A stretch of 64,000 nt of DNA from Halobacteriovorax sp. GB3 (lineage in GTDB: Bacteria > Bdellovibrionota > Bacteriovoracia > Bacteriovoracales > Bacteriovoracaceae): positions 1-64,000 of the forward strand of contig NZ_JAQSLN010000004.1 in the NCBI RefSeq assembly GCF_028649655.1. Direction: 5' to 3'. A program made the translations under genes and the position numbers. The notes under the pieces were generated by a model. The model made no database searches and was not told the DNA's origin. It saw nothing but the letters and a program-made list of their open reading frames with translations. Positions 53,772 through 62,277 of the stretch are shown one piece after another. Each line of letters opens with the position of its first letter. Within the stretch, counting starts at the first letter, position 1.

Positions 53772-54932
53772 TTATTTCAAAAGGCTTTTCAACTTTTCAA
53801 GTTCTTTCTTTTCATCGTCAGGAAGAGCTTCCCCACCCGATCCAGAATAGCCAAAGCGGAGCATATTCTCATACTCACCAAGACATTTTTTTGCATAAGG
53901 ATGTTTCTTAAATTCAGTTACACACTCTTTCAAATAAAGTTCTCCAAGAGAATAAAAGAAGTTAAAACTCAATCTTCTCTCAGCAACTCCCAACCAATAA
54001 AGTGCTCTTGGGGCTTCAGGAGACTTTGGTCTAAGATTTAAAAATTTTGTGAGAACACCTGAGGCAGCAAGGAGAACCATATCTTTAGAACCATCACCTA
54101 AACTTGCTTCTTCAATTGAAACTAGGTTTTTCTTTTCAAAGTTTCTCAACTCCTCACCATTTGTTAAGACCCAACTCTTATATGATTTAGACATTGCTGT
54201 TATTTGATCGCGCCAGTCGATAAAGTCTTCTCTTAGCAAAAGAGGAAGTGTTTTATCTTTTCCATATTTTTCTAAATATTGTAGCGCTCTTTCTGGCTTA
54301 TAAGAAATCTTCATGTTGATCGTAATCAAACGTTGAAGTGCTTTTCTATAATCATCAGAAGAAACATCTTTTTTAGTAAGTGCATATTTAGTGAGAACTT
54401 TCTCAAAGTAACGTGCACTCGAAGTATAATCTCTTAAAAGAAAAAGAAAGTCTGCATACTCCAGATCCTTATCAAAAGAATCTCTTTTAATTTTTTGTAA
54501 TGATAAGTTAAAGCGATTCGATGACTGCTTCTTTAGCTGTGTATGACAACTCATACAAAGGCCAGATAGTGCCTGAAGTCTATTCCTCGCAAACATCTTA
54601 TGCTTAGAATTAAAGGCATCTTTTGTATCCGCTAAGTGTGTCTGAATTGTCTCGAGTGATGGTTTAAAGACAACAACATCAAGTCTTGTCGTATGCTTAG
54701 CCGTCTTAAAAGCTTTAATAATCGTATCTAATTGGGAATTAATATACTCTTCATTACTTTTATCAGAAAATTTTGAACCATCGTGAATATAAGGAAAGAG
54801 ATTAACGAATGAATTAAGAGCTCTATTCATAACCACTTTCGTCTGGGCCTTATCACCACCCATATTCATGGCCGATGTATTGATTGAAATAAATGCAAAT
54901 AGCAAAGCTATCATGCGAATCTGAGTTTTCAT
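53772..54932 (-). CDS. Exported protein with one c-type haem site and TPR-like repeats
   Basis: The 386-residue protein has a signal peptide (about 1-22), a helical N-terminal domain ending in LSGLCMSCHTQ (Cys126, Cys129, His130), a c-type haem attachment site, and a helical remainder. The remainder has TPR-like units, such as EYADFLFLLRDYTSSARYF (about 160) and PRALYWLGVAERRLSF (about 315). I chose ATG 54932 behind AAGGAG. It follows the thioesterase gene after 82 bases and probably shares its B12-controlled leader. A periplasmic electron-transfer or scaffold role is inferred. Confidence 0.7.
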   Translation of the reverse strand: MKTQIRMIALLFAFISINTSAMNMGGDKAQTKVVMNRALNSFVNLFPYIHDGSKFSDKSNEEYINSQLDTIIKAFKTAKHTTRLDVVVFKPSLETIQTHLADTKDAFNSKHKMFARNRLQALSGLCMSCHTQLKKQSSNRFNLSLQKIKRDSFDKDLEYADFLFLLRDYTSSARYFEKVLTKYALTKKDVSSDDYRKALQRLITINMKISYKPERALQYLEKYGKDKTLPLLLREDFIDWRDQITAMSKSYKSWVLTNGEELRNFEKKNLVSIEEASLGDGSKDMVLLAASGVLTKFLNLRPKSPEAPRALYWLGVAERRLSFNFFYSLGELYLKECVTEFKKHPYAKKCLGEYENMLRFGYSGSGGEALPDDEKKELEKLKSLLK

Positions 54933-55014
54933 AAGTCTCCTTTTTAGCAATACAAATATTGTAAAAGGAATTTTTATGAAAACCCAGACTTAAATCATGT
55001 TTTTAAAAAAAGTC

Positions 55015-55407
55015 TTATGGATTAATCTTGAGCTTTTCAGGCTTCTTATTCTCATCAATTGCAACAAAGCTAAAAGCTCCCTTTACGGCCAGCGTTCTAT
55101 CAGTGTCATACATATTCTCCATATGCATCTCAACGCTAACTTTCAGGCTTGATGTCCCAACATGAGTTACTTTACCAACAAGTTCAATAATTGTTCCTGA
55201 AGGAATTGGCTTTTTGAAGCTCACCTGATCAGAAGAAACGGTAACCATTCTCTGGCGAGAAAAGCGAGTTGCTGTAATAAAAGCGACTTCATCCATCCAA
55301 TCAAGGGCCTGTCCACCATAGAGGGTGTCATAATGATTGGTTGTATTTGGAAATACGGCCTTCGTAATGACTGTGCGTGATTGCTCAATCTGTTTTTCAA
55401 ATGACAT
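55015..55407 (-). CDS. Hotdog-fold acyl-CoA thioesterase (YciA-like)
   Basis: The 130-residue protein has the hotdog signature NHYDTLYGGQALDWMDEVAFITATRFS with the catalytic Asp, then VSFKKPIPSGTIIELVGKVTHVG, matching YciA/BFIT-type acyl-CoA thioesterases. These hydrolyse acyl-CoA to free acid and CoA. I chose ATG 55407 behind AAAAGGAG; upstream in-frame codons fall in the riboswitch leader. It is the first gene after the cobalamin riboswitch at 55464-56012, an unusual target. Confidence 0.87.
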   Translation of the reverse strand: MSFEKQIEQSRTVITKAVFPNTTNHYDTLYGGQALDWMDEVAFITATRFSRQRMVTVSSDQVSFKKPIPSGTIIELVGKVTHVGTSSLKVSVEMHMENMYDTDRTLAVKGAFSFVAIDENKKPEKLKINP

Positions 55408-55463
55408 AATTGTCTCCTTTTCCGCGAGGAAATTCAAAGATACGCGAGAGAAACTCTTCACGA

Positions 55464-56012
55464 CCTAGGCAGGTCTTCGGGCTTGCGGCGCGGCCAAAAA
55501 GCAAAGCTTTTTGACGGCCGCTTTACCGCCCTGAGGAGCGAAACCACAGTTTCGATCCGCACAGGCGGCGACCATCGTCGAGCTAAAAACAAAGCCTTTT
55601 GATGGCACGCTTTACCGCCCTGAGGAGCGAAACCCCAGTTTCGATCCGCACAGGCGGCGACCATCGTCGAGCTAAAACAAAGCCTTTTGATGGCACGCTT
55701 TACCGCCCTAAGGAGCGAAACCCCAGTTTCGATCCGCACAGGCGGCGACCATCGTCGAGCTTAAAACAAAGCCTTTTGATGGCACGATTTATCGCCCTGA
55801 GGAGCGAAACCCCAGTTTCGATCCGCACAGGCGGCGACCATCGTCGAGCTAAAAACAAAGCCTTTTAACCAACCTACTCCCCGACTTCCCAAGATATCTC
55901 TCAGTGTCTAATGGGTTTCGTTCCACATACCGCTGCGGGACAGCTCCTGATTCACACAGGATTCCCTTTTAAACTCCATGAATCACCAATAGATTCACTT
56001 CATACCTAGCGT
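55464..56012 (-). promoter_or_regulatory. Cobalamin riboswitch, expanded by tandem repeats
   Basis: Read on the minus strand, the 5' part (about 56012-55869) has CTAGG (P1), AAAAGGGAATCC, GTGTGAATC, GCTGTCCCGC, CACTG, GGGAAGTCGGGGAGTAGG, all in the order of the cobalamin aptamer. The B12 box GCCCGAAGACCTGCC and the closing P1 strand CCTAGG lie at 55464-55482. Between the core and the B12 box, normally tens of bases apart, are about 390 bases, mostly four tandem repeats. The expression platform to the start codon at 55407 includes a small TTTCC...GGAAA hairpin at the ribosome site. B12 binding would normally turn expression off. Confidence 0.88.
55509..55868 (-). repeat. Four tandem 88-89-bp structured repeats within the riboswitch
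   Basis: Plus-strand unit landmarks (CTTTACCGCC or close) begin at 55521, 55610, 55698 and 55787, giving periods of 89, 88 and 89. On the RNA strand each unit can form a hairpin in which CCGCC pairs with GGCGG and GGATCGAAAC pairs with GTTTCGCTCC around a GGG loop. The units are richer in G+C than the surroundings. They are nearly identical, so the amplification is recent. The 3'-most unit decays into the hairpin before the B12 box. Confidence 0.85.
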
Positions 56013-56055
56013 ATTGGCATCATAAAATTAAGTACGTAATTCAGTCAATGTGTAA

Positions 56056-56092
56056 GGGAATAAGAAAGGAAAGGCCTATACGATGATAGGCC
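56056..56092 (-). terminator. Terminator of the 56108 gene
   Basis: AGGCCTAT and ATAGGCCT pair around six bases; on the minus strand TTTCCTTTCTT follows. It separates the 56108 gene from the riboswitch transcript, whose promoter must lie within about 56013-56056. Confidence 0.7.
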
Positions 56093-56107
56093 TAATTGTT
56101 TTTTAAA

Positions 56108-56491
56108 TTATTTACAATTTGTTAGGACTGTATTTCGCTCGTAACCTTCTTCAGAATAAAGAATTTCACCTTCACCTGTTTCTTTATCAATAAGAATCTC
56201 AACAGTATTTTTTGCCCAAGGTAAATGAACATTTCCATCTGGATCAATTGGAGGTCTTACCAGGATTTCACTATTTTTAACATGTAGACCTTCGCTATCA
56301 TCTTGATAAACTTTTGTTCTCCCTTCATCTCCGAGGATAATGAGATAAGACCCATCTTCTTCTAACATTGAATAATCTTCAGTTTCAGTATCAAATAGAA
56401 TCTTTCCTTGGTCACAAGTTGCTTTAGTCACGCGTGCAGCGTGAGAAGTCATAGATACTAATAATGTAATTGCTAATAGTGCTTTAATCAT
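56108..56491 (-). CDS. Small exported protein
   Basis: The 127-residue protein has a signal peptide (about 1-18, TSHA) and a strand-rich acidic mature part with two cysteines (ATCDQG and the last residues TNCK), which could pair. AGGAGAG lies before ATG. It is followed by a terminator and stands alone. No family was recognised. Confidence 0.65.
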   Translation of the reverse strand: MIKALLAITLLVSMTSHAARVTKATCDQGKILFDTETEDYSMLEEDGSYLIILGDEGRTKVYQDDSEGLHVKNSEILVRPPIDPDGNVHLPWAKNTVEILIDKETGEGEILYSEEGYERNTVLTNCK

Positions 56492-56612
56492 AGTCTCTCC
56501 TATTTTATATGCATAGTTGTTGCGTTGCTGTTGATATTAAGCGATTCTTGTAAACAATAAAATCCTACAGCCAATATTGAGAGTTTTTTACTTACAAGTC
56601 TGTCACTTTTTT

Positions 56613-57968
56613 TCAACAATTTAAAAGAGCGCTCCTTCTTAAGTACTTATTAATCGCTTTCCTAACTTTAGGATTCTTATGATTATAAGAAAGAACTTCT
56701 AACTTAGATCTTCCATAAAAACTTTTATGCTTATCAATTTTTTCTAGGACTATTTCAGCTTCATTTTTTGATGATACTTCTTTTAACTGTTTGATGAGTA
56801 CTTCAATTTTTCGTTGTTTCTCACCTGATAGATAATCGAGTATATTGAACTTTTCATTAATGAGCGATAAACTTCTAAAAATACCAGGAAAGCCATCCTG
56901 TCCCATCGCAAATGACTCAGCACCATTTGAATTTATCCCTACAACTTTTCCTGTTTCCAGATCAATAATAGGACTACCAGACGCCCCTCCAAAAATAAAA
57001 AGAGAGCTCGTTATCGCCGTACCTGAAAAACCAACAGGTGACCCAAATGAGAATGTTAAATCAATTTCGCTAATATCTTCATCATTCGTAGTTTTAAAAT
57101 CTCTTTCCTTGTCACCAGGAAATCCAAGTGTCATCAAATTTCTAGAGATAGAATCTAAGTCAATTTCAAAGCTATCAAAGATAAAATCCTCAGGTGGATT
57201 TATTTTGATAAGGCAAAAGTCATTTCTCTCACTACAAGTAAGGACTCTTAAAGCGACATTATAAGATTTTGATTGAGTATTTTTTTGCTTGATTTCGATT
57301 ATGCATGAACGTCGCTTAACACATTGAGGATTCTCATTGAGAACATGTAAATTAGTTAAGGCATATCCTCTTTTATCGATAAAAAACCCTGTTCCATGGG
57401 ATTGCGACACCCCACCGAGTCCGTTATCAATTTTAGCCCCCATCATTTGGAAGACATTTCGATAATAAGAAGAATACTTCGTGTTTACTTCGCTAAATGA
57501 GACTCTCTTTGAACTAGACTCTTCAGTATTTGAAAAATCAATCTCAAGAGGAAAGGCCATCGCTTGTACTTGTTTAGATCCCATTGACATCATATTTCCA
57601 TCAATTTCAGCATTGATAGAAATATTAATACTCATTGATCCATCTTCATTTTTTTCTATTCGAGAGCGGGACGAAATCAGATACTCTGGAAAATCATATA
57701 ATTGCTCTTGGTCCTTTGGTATATTAAGAAACCCATTACTTAATGCCATATTCTTTTTAAAAGCGTCTGACATATTAAAGCTTTTCTCACAATCATTTTG
57801 AAAACAAACACCAAATGCAAAGTTATCAACGTCACCACTGATATTGAATGGACTTTTTTCAGTAAGAAGATACTCTTTATCTCCCTCTGAAATAAGATAG
57901 ACCTGTTCAGCTCTGGCACTAATTCCAAAGGAATATAAAAATAATACGAAGTATAGTAATCTATTCAT
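56613..57968 (-). CDS. Exported trypsin-like serine protease
   Basis: The 451-residue protein has a signal peptide (about 1-20, ISARA), an N-terminal region of 150 residues without known domain, and a chymotrypsin-fold protease: GTGFFIDKRGYALTNLHVL (His208), NDFCLIKI (Asp about 244) and GGASGSPII (Ser330). The C-terminal 75 residues are helical and basic. There is no PDZ domain, so it differs from DegP. It follows the 57979 gene after 10 bases, so they form one unit. A role in envelope or prey proteolysis is inferred. Confidence 0.8.
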   Translation of the reverse strand: MNRLLYFVLFLYSFGISARAEQVYLISEGDKEYLLTEKSPFNISGDVDNFAFGVCFQNDCEKSFNMSDAFKKNMALSNGFLNIPKDQEQLYDFPEYLISSRSRIEKNEDGSMSINISINAEIDGNMMSMGSKQVQAMAFPLEIDFSNTEESSSKRVSFSEVNTKYSSYYRNVFQMMGAKIDNGLGGVSQSHGTGFFIDKRGYALTNLHVLNENPQCVKRRSCIIEIKQKNTQSKSYNVALRVLTCSERNDFCLIKINPPEDFIFDSFEIDLDSISRNLMTLGFPGDKERDFKTTNDEDISEIDLTFSFGSPVGFSGTAITSSLFIFGGASGSPIIDLETGKVVGINSNGAESFAMGQDGFPGIFRSLSLINEKFNILDYLSGEKQRKIEVLIKQLKEVSSKNEAEIVLEKIDKHKSFYGRSKLEVLSYNHKNPKVRKAINKYLRRSALLNC

Positions 57969-57978
57969 CTAGTTTTCA

Positions 57979-58377
57979 CTAATAAGAGTTATAGGTCTTA
58001 CCTAAGTCTCGATACTCTATAAAGCCACTAGGATCCACAGAAGCTGTAGAACTAGAACAATTATAAATAAACATTTTTTTCTTATCAGTAACTTCATATA
58101 AAGCACAAGTCACCTTATCTCTACCATTTAATAAAAGACTTATGACATAAGGACGATAAGAGCCATCAACTAACGCCCCCAATTGGTAAAAGATATGATA
58201 AGAGTGTCTAATATTAAGAATTTTTACATCTGCGTAACTAAGACTCGGTGACAACTCTCTTTCCAAGTCCGAAAATTTTACAACTCCTGCATCTCTAAAT
58301 TCAAAAGACTTAGTGCTTTTTGCGAAACAAGAAAATGAGCTTACTCCAATTAATGTCATCAACAGTATCTTTTTCAT
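57979..58377 (-). CDS. Small exported protein paired with the serine protease
   Basis: The 132-residue protein has a signal peptide (about 1-19, SCFA). The mature part has strands, two cysteines (VTCALYE and YNCSSS) and no motif I recognise. It lies 10 bases upstream of the serine protease gene in the same direction, so the products may work together, for instance as an inhibitor or adaptor. That is inference from position only. Confidence 0.6.
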   Translation of the reverse strand: MKKILLMTLIGVSSFSCFAKSTKSFEFRDAGVVKFSDLERELSPSLSYADVKILNIRHSYHIFYQLGALVDGSYRPYVISLLLNGRDKVTCALYEVTDKKKMFIYNCSSSTASVDPSGFIEYRDLGKTYNSY

Positions 58378-58540
58378 CTATACTCCTAGTATCAATTGAT
58401 CCTTAAATTCTTCAATTCCTAACAAGCTCCCATTAAATGAAATTTTGAGTTCGAAAATTGTATTATTTTCAGAGGTGTTAATTTACTAACAAATTAAAAT
58501 AACTAGAGAAGTACTAAGAAAATTATTTGAGTAATATAAA

Positions 58541-58575
58541 ATGGTGCCCAGGAGCGAAGGTTGAACCTCCTAATT
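58541..58575 (-). pseudogene. Decayed copy of the tRNA-Leu 3' end
   Basis: On the minus strand GGAGGTTCAACC...CTCCTGGGCACCA repeats the T-arm and acceptor end of tRNA-Leu, with a broken T stem. The 14-base string ATGGTGCCCAGGAG occurs exactly at 58541 and 58650. No 5' half is present. It could be a remnant of an attachment site left by an excised element, or of a tandem tRNA. Confidence 0.5.
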
Positions 58576-58603
58576 CAAAGACGTTCAAGTCCCAATCTTG
58601 GAC

Positions 58604-58631
58604 AAAAAAAAAGCTCCCTTACGGAAGCTTT
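58604..58631 (-). terminator. Terminator of tRNA-Leu
   Basis: On the minus strand AAGCTTCC, GTAA and GGGAGCTT form an 8-bp stem with one wobble, followed by nine T, 20 bases after the tRNA. Confidence 0.85.
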
Positions 58632-58650
58632 GTTATAATCTAAAAAAAGA

Positions 58651-58735
58651 TGGTGCCCAGGAGAGGACTTGAACCTCCACGCCATAAGCACTAGATCCTA
58701 AGTCTAGCGTGTCTACCAATTTCACCACCTGGGCA
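58651..58735 (-). tRNA. tRNA-Leu, anticodon UAG
   Basis: An 85-nt class II tRNA on the minus strand with encoded CCA. The acceptor stem is TGCCCAG with CTGGGCA. The anticodon loop CTTAGGA lies between CTAGA and TCTAG, giving anticodon TAG, which reads CUA. The variable arm and the T-arm (GGAGG, TTCAAGT, CCTCT) are intact. It is followed by a terminator. Confidence 0.95.
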
Positions 58736-58831
58736 CAGATATTTATGTGTTTGGCTTAGCGTGAGAACATTTATAAATGAGGGGACAAAAGTTGGCAAGA
58801 GAAAAATTCAGTTTTTCTATATTTTCATAGA

Positions 58832-61252
58832 TCAAGCTGCATTTTTTTCAAACTTAGCAAGTTTTCTTTCAAGCTCCTGAATCCGTAGCTTCATAGCATT
58901 ACCTTCAGTCTTTAACTTATGGTTTTCTTTCTTCTTTACCTGAATATCTCCACTAATTTTATCGTACATTTCTTTGTGCTTTTGAGCATTCATCTCAAGT
59001 TGTTTTATTTGCAGCGGTGAAAGAGCTGCGGCACTCTTATTTGAGCTAGACTTACTCATCTTGGCCTTCTTCTCTAACTCTTTAACTTTTCCACCTAAGA
59101 ACTTATTCTTCTGCTCGATCTGCTTATATTTAAGCTCAAGGGCCTTATGTCTCGCTTCTAGCTTGATTAGGTTTTCAATCTCTTCATCACTCAGACTAGA
59201 CTTTGATTCATCTTCTTTCTCAGTCTGCACCTTACTCTTAAGTTCCTCATTTTCATCAGACAATTTTTTAACAGTTAGAGCAAGGTCAGCTTGTGATTCT
59301 TTTACTGCAATAAGCTCTTCACTTAGTGAAGCATTCTTTTTCTCTGATTCTTGTAATGTTGCCTTTAAGACATCGAACTTTTCTTTGTGCTCGACTTCAC
59401 TATTTTTAGTCTCTGTTATTTTAGAGTTCTGCTCGGCAAGGGATGCTTCGAGAGCTTTCTTTTTTTCATCAAAATTTTCATTTAAAACAGTTATATTTTG
59501 CTTTAATTGTTCTATATAGTGGTCTTTCTTTTTACTCTCTGCCGTGAGTTGAATAATCTTTCCTTCTAGAACTGAAATTTGCTGTTCTTCGGATAGTTCA
59601 TTCATATCTTGGCTAGATAGTTTTTGAGCTTCAGCTTGCGCCTCAATTCGTGCCCGCATATTGTCAACGAGAGAGCGTAGTCTTTCAATCTGCTTATCTT
59701 TAACTTCTAAGTCATGCTTTAACTGAGAGTCGTGAACTTGCCCAAGATCGGAGACGACATGAGGAATACTTTCTTTATCATTGATCTTATCGCAGGTTTT
59801 ACTAAGTAGATCTCTACTTAAATCATGGGATTCATTTTCATCTGATTTAAAAATATCTTGAATAATTTTTCCAAGCTGGGCTTCAACTTCGCTTAGCGAT
59901 TTCCCTTTTAAATCATCTTCAAGAGATTTCACTCTTTCTACTAATTCTAACTTTTTGACCTTCCAAAACTCTTCTTTTCCTTTGTCTCCAGCAACACGAT
60001 ATGTCTGTTCGTCAAGCTCCTCGAAAGCTCCTTTAACAAGTTGAGAAAATTCTGCTTCTTCTTTTTGACCTCTTACTTTAATAATCTCTTCCGCTTCATC
60101 AAGAGAGAGGCCTTTTACAACATTTATGAGATCATCAATTGCCGAATCAATTTTTATCTTAGTTTTGTCATCATCATGAGAGATTTCACGAGAGTTTTTT
60201 ACTAGCTCTACGATTTCATCAATTTCACTTGCTGTTAATTTTTCAACTCTCTCTCTTGCTGGATAGTTTGTTAAAACCTCTTTTACAAGTTCAGCATCGA
60301 CAGTTTCAGGGTCAGAAATATTATCACTTACAAATTTAATGATTCTTTCTAATACCGTCTTTGACAAAGATCGGCTCGAATCAAGTTTTTGTTCCAGACC
60401 TTCTAGTTGGGTATAAGTGGTCTCTGCATCAGGAAGGTCTGTACGAACGACCTTTTTTACATGTTTGGAGTTATAATCTCTTCTATAAGATATTTTAGAA
60501 AAATTTGGTATATTCGAGTAAAGCCTTGTGCCTTTTAAGTTATATTCTTTATCCCAGAGACTTGTGATCGCCACTCGCCCTGCGTTTTCTAAAACATAAC
60601 AATCAATAACATCACTGACTTTTAAAAGACGCGAAAAACTATCCGAAGTTTCTTTAAAATCAAAGAAGACATCTGTTCCAATATCATGGCATTTAATATT
60701 CGATTGAATTATAAATTGAGAATCTGTTTTAATAAAATCTATTTCAAACGGAAAACTTGCTTTTTTAGCTAGAGATAGAAGGAAATAAAACTCTCCAAGT
60801 GAGTGAAAGAATTCACGAATGATACGTCCATCAAAACCTGCTTTAGAAGCCTCGCAAACAAGAATATCCTCATAATAACCGAGAGAAAAAGGATTTTCTA
60901 AAACAAAGTGTCCAACCTCTTGCTCAAATTGAAGTTTATCAAGAGATAGACTTGAAGAAAGTCCGAAAAACCTCTTAATCAATACTTCTCCTATACTGGA
61001 ATTGAGAAGGTCTTTTTTAATGATGGCCTTACCACCACTTCGGTAAAATTCATCTTCATTATTTATTTCACCACATAGCAATGTTGGTACTTGAAATGAA
61101 TCCCCTGATTCGAAATAATCAGTAATGATAAAATGGGCATCTTCAAGAGATGACTCTAAATGAAAGGAAGCGGCTTCTAGAATATCACGAAGCTTAGAAG
61201 AACACTCTCCTCTTAGACGCAAATGAATATGATTTCTAATTTCATTATTCAT
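58832..61252 (-). CDS. Large protein with long C-terminal coiled coil
   Basis: The 806-residue protein has no signal peptide. The first 270 residues form a globular region I do not recognise (FIITDYFESGDSF, HFVLENPFSLGYYEDILVCEASKAGFDGR resembles a receiver-like fold very loosely). Residues 280-500 are helical and acidic, and residues 510-806 are an almost continuous coiled coil. Overlap is none but the gap to the next gene upstream is 4 bases, so it is cotranscribed with the 61257 gene. A structural or signalling scaffold is possible. Probably specific to this lineage. Confidence 0.65.
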   Translation of the reverse strand: MNNEIRNHIHLRLRGECSSKLRDILEAASFHLESSLEDAHFIITDYFESGDSFQVPTLLCGEINNEDEFYRSGGKAIIKKDLLNSSIGEVLIKRFFGLSSSLSLDKLQFEQEVGHFVLENPFSLGYYEDILVCEASKAGFDGRIIREFFHSLGEFYFLLSLAKKASFPFEIDFIKTDSQFIIQSNIKCHDIGTDVFFDFKETSDSFSRLLKVSDVIDCYVLENAGRVAITSLWDKEYNLKGTRLYSNIPNFSKISYRRDYNSKHVKKVVRTDLPDAETTYTQLEGLEQKLDSSRSLSKTVLERIIKFVSDNISDPETVDAELVKEVLTNYPARERVEKLTASEIDEIVELVKNSREISHDDDKTKIKIDSAIDDLINVVKGLSLDEAEEIIKVRGQKEEAEFSQLVKGAFEELDEQTYRVAGDKGKEEFWKVKKLELVERVKSLEDDLKGKSLSEVEAQLGKIIQDIFKSDENESHDLSRDLLSKTCDKINDKESIPHVVSDLGQVHDSQLKHDLEVKDKQIERLRSLVDNMRARIEAQAEAQKLSSQDMNELSEEQQISVLEGKIIQLTAESKKKDHYIEQLKQNITVLNENFDEKKKALEASLAEQNSKITETKNSEVEHKEKFDVLKATLQESEKKNASLSEELIAVKESQADLALTVKKLSDENEELKSKVQTEKEDESKSSLSDEEIENLIKLEARHKALELKYKQIEQKNKFLGGKVKELEKKAKMSKSSSNKSAAALSPLQIKQLEMNAQKHKEMYDKISGDIQVKKKENHKLKTEGNAMKLRIQELERKLAKFEKNAA

Positions 61253-61256
61253 TAAA

Positions 61257-62150
61257 TTAAGCGCCCTCCTTCATTTCTTCTTCCAATATAAACGAATCAG
61301 TAATGAGTTGAGATGTTCTCTTATCTAATTTTAAATATCCTAACATTCCCTGAAGATAAGATTTTCCATCATCAGACTTGAAGTTTAGATTCTCCATTTT
61401 AAGTTTCTGATGAAGTGAACAACAAAGCCTCTCAAGAGATGTCATTTCATCTCCATTTAAACCAAACACTCCACTTTCTGCCGCAATATCTTCTCTATGT
61501 ATCTTAATTAGGGGCTCACTAAATTTTTCCGAAGTCCTCACTAAGATAACTTTAAGCATCTCTTTATGCTCTTGGGTTAATAGAGAAGGATTCTTGAATA
61601 CTTCAACATCACTTGCCTTTAATCCTTCTTTACAGAGTTCATACTCAAAATAAAAAACAGAATTAAAAATTCTCTTCAATGATTCAAAAGAAAGATGGCC
61701 CAGAGTGAAAGAATAAACTGTAAAAAGCGATGCATATAAAAAGCAACGTCTATAGATATCGACAGATGACTCTTTTAGCGTCAGCTCAATTTCATTAGGA
61801 ACAGTATAGAATGTCATCGTTAGTGCATGAATGAGGCTCATTACAGACCCGCTCTCTTCTCCACTCCAATAGATAGGACGAAGAATAAAAATGATTTGAT
61901 CATAGATCACGATTCTCTCGTGCTCAAATTGACATTTATCCAGCTCAAGAAAAAGGTCGCTAAGCTCGTTAACAAGCTTTTGTTCAACAAGTGATTCAAT
62001 AGATAAAGAAGAGAACTTTCCGAGTAGATTTTCGTTTAAGACATCTCCCGCTTTTAAAACGCAGACACGTTTTCCTGATGCTTTTTTCCAAAAAACATCT
62101 GCCGGAGAAATTTTGAAATTTTTCAAAGTGTCTATTGAATCAAATTGCAA
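61257..62150 (-). CDS. Cytosolic protein of unknown function
   Basis: The 297-residue protein has no signal peptide. The N-terminal 55 residues (SPADVFWKKASGKRVCVLKAGDVLNENLLGKFSSLSIESL) look like a beta-rich domain; the rest is helical, with a possible all-helical domain at 90-210. I recall a similar short N-terminal region before HD-GYP-type domains, but the HD residues are not seen, so this is not a call. It lies directly upstream of the 806-residue coiled-coil gene and is likely its partner. Confidence 0.6.
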   Translation of the reverse strand: MQFDSIDTLKNFKISPADVFWKKASGKRVCVLKAGDVLNENLLGKFSSLSIESLVEQKLVNELSDLFLELDKCQFEHERIVIYDQIIFILRPIYWSGEESGSVMSLIHALTMTFYTVPNEIELTLKESSVDIYRRCFLYASLFTVYSFTLGHLSFESLKRIFNSVFYFEYELCKEGLKASDVEVFKNPSLLTQEHKEMLKVILVRTSEKFSEPLIKIHREDIAAESGVFGLNGDEMTSLERLCCSLHQKLKMENLNFKSDDGKSYLQGMLGYLKLDKRTSQLITDSFILEEEMKEGA

Positions 62151-62235
62151 TGTAAAGTCCTCAAAAAGTTAGAACGTTCTCCTTAACTTTTCGGCTCATC
62201 TCCATTGAATTTAATGATAAAAATGATTTACTCAG

Positions 62236-62266
62236 GCATAAAAAAAGCCTCCTTAACGGAGGCTTT
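62236..62266 (-). terminator. Terminator after oppC-type gene
   Basis: AAAAGCCTCC, TTAAC and GGAGGCTTTT form a 10-bp stem, with a T run on the minus strand. It closes the permease operon and insulates the genes below 62150. Confidence 0.85.
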
Positions 62267-62277
62267 TAGTTGGTTAT

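Noticed and set aside
55458..55868. Open frames of about 90 codons on both strands across the 88-89-bp repeats
   Set aside because: They are by-products of the tandem repeat inside the riboswitch; there is no ribosome site, and the translations simply repeat.
55509..55868. CRISPR array
   Set aside because: The whole 88-89-bp unit is repeated with no variable spacers, and no cas genes are nearby.
58561..58600. A second complete tRNA beside tRNA-Leu
   Set aside because: Only the T-arm and acceptor 3' strand are recognisable; no D-arm, anticodon arm or 5' acceptor strand is present.
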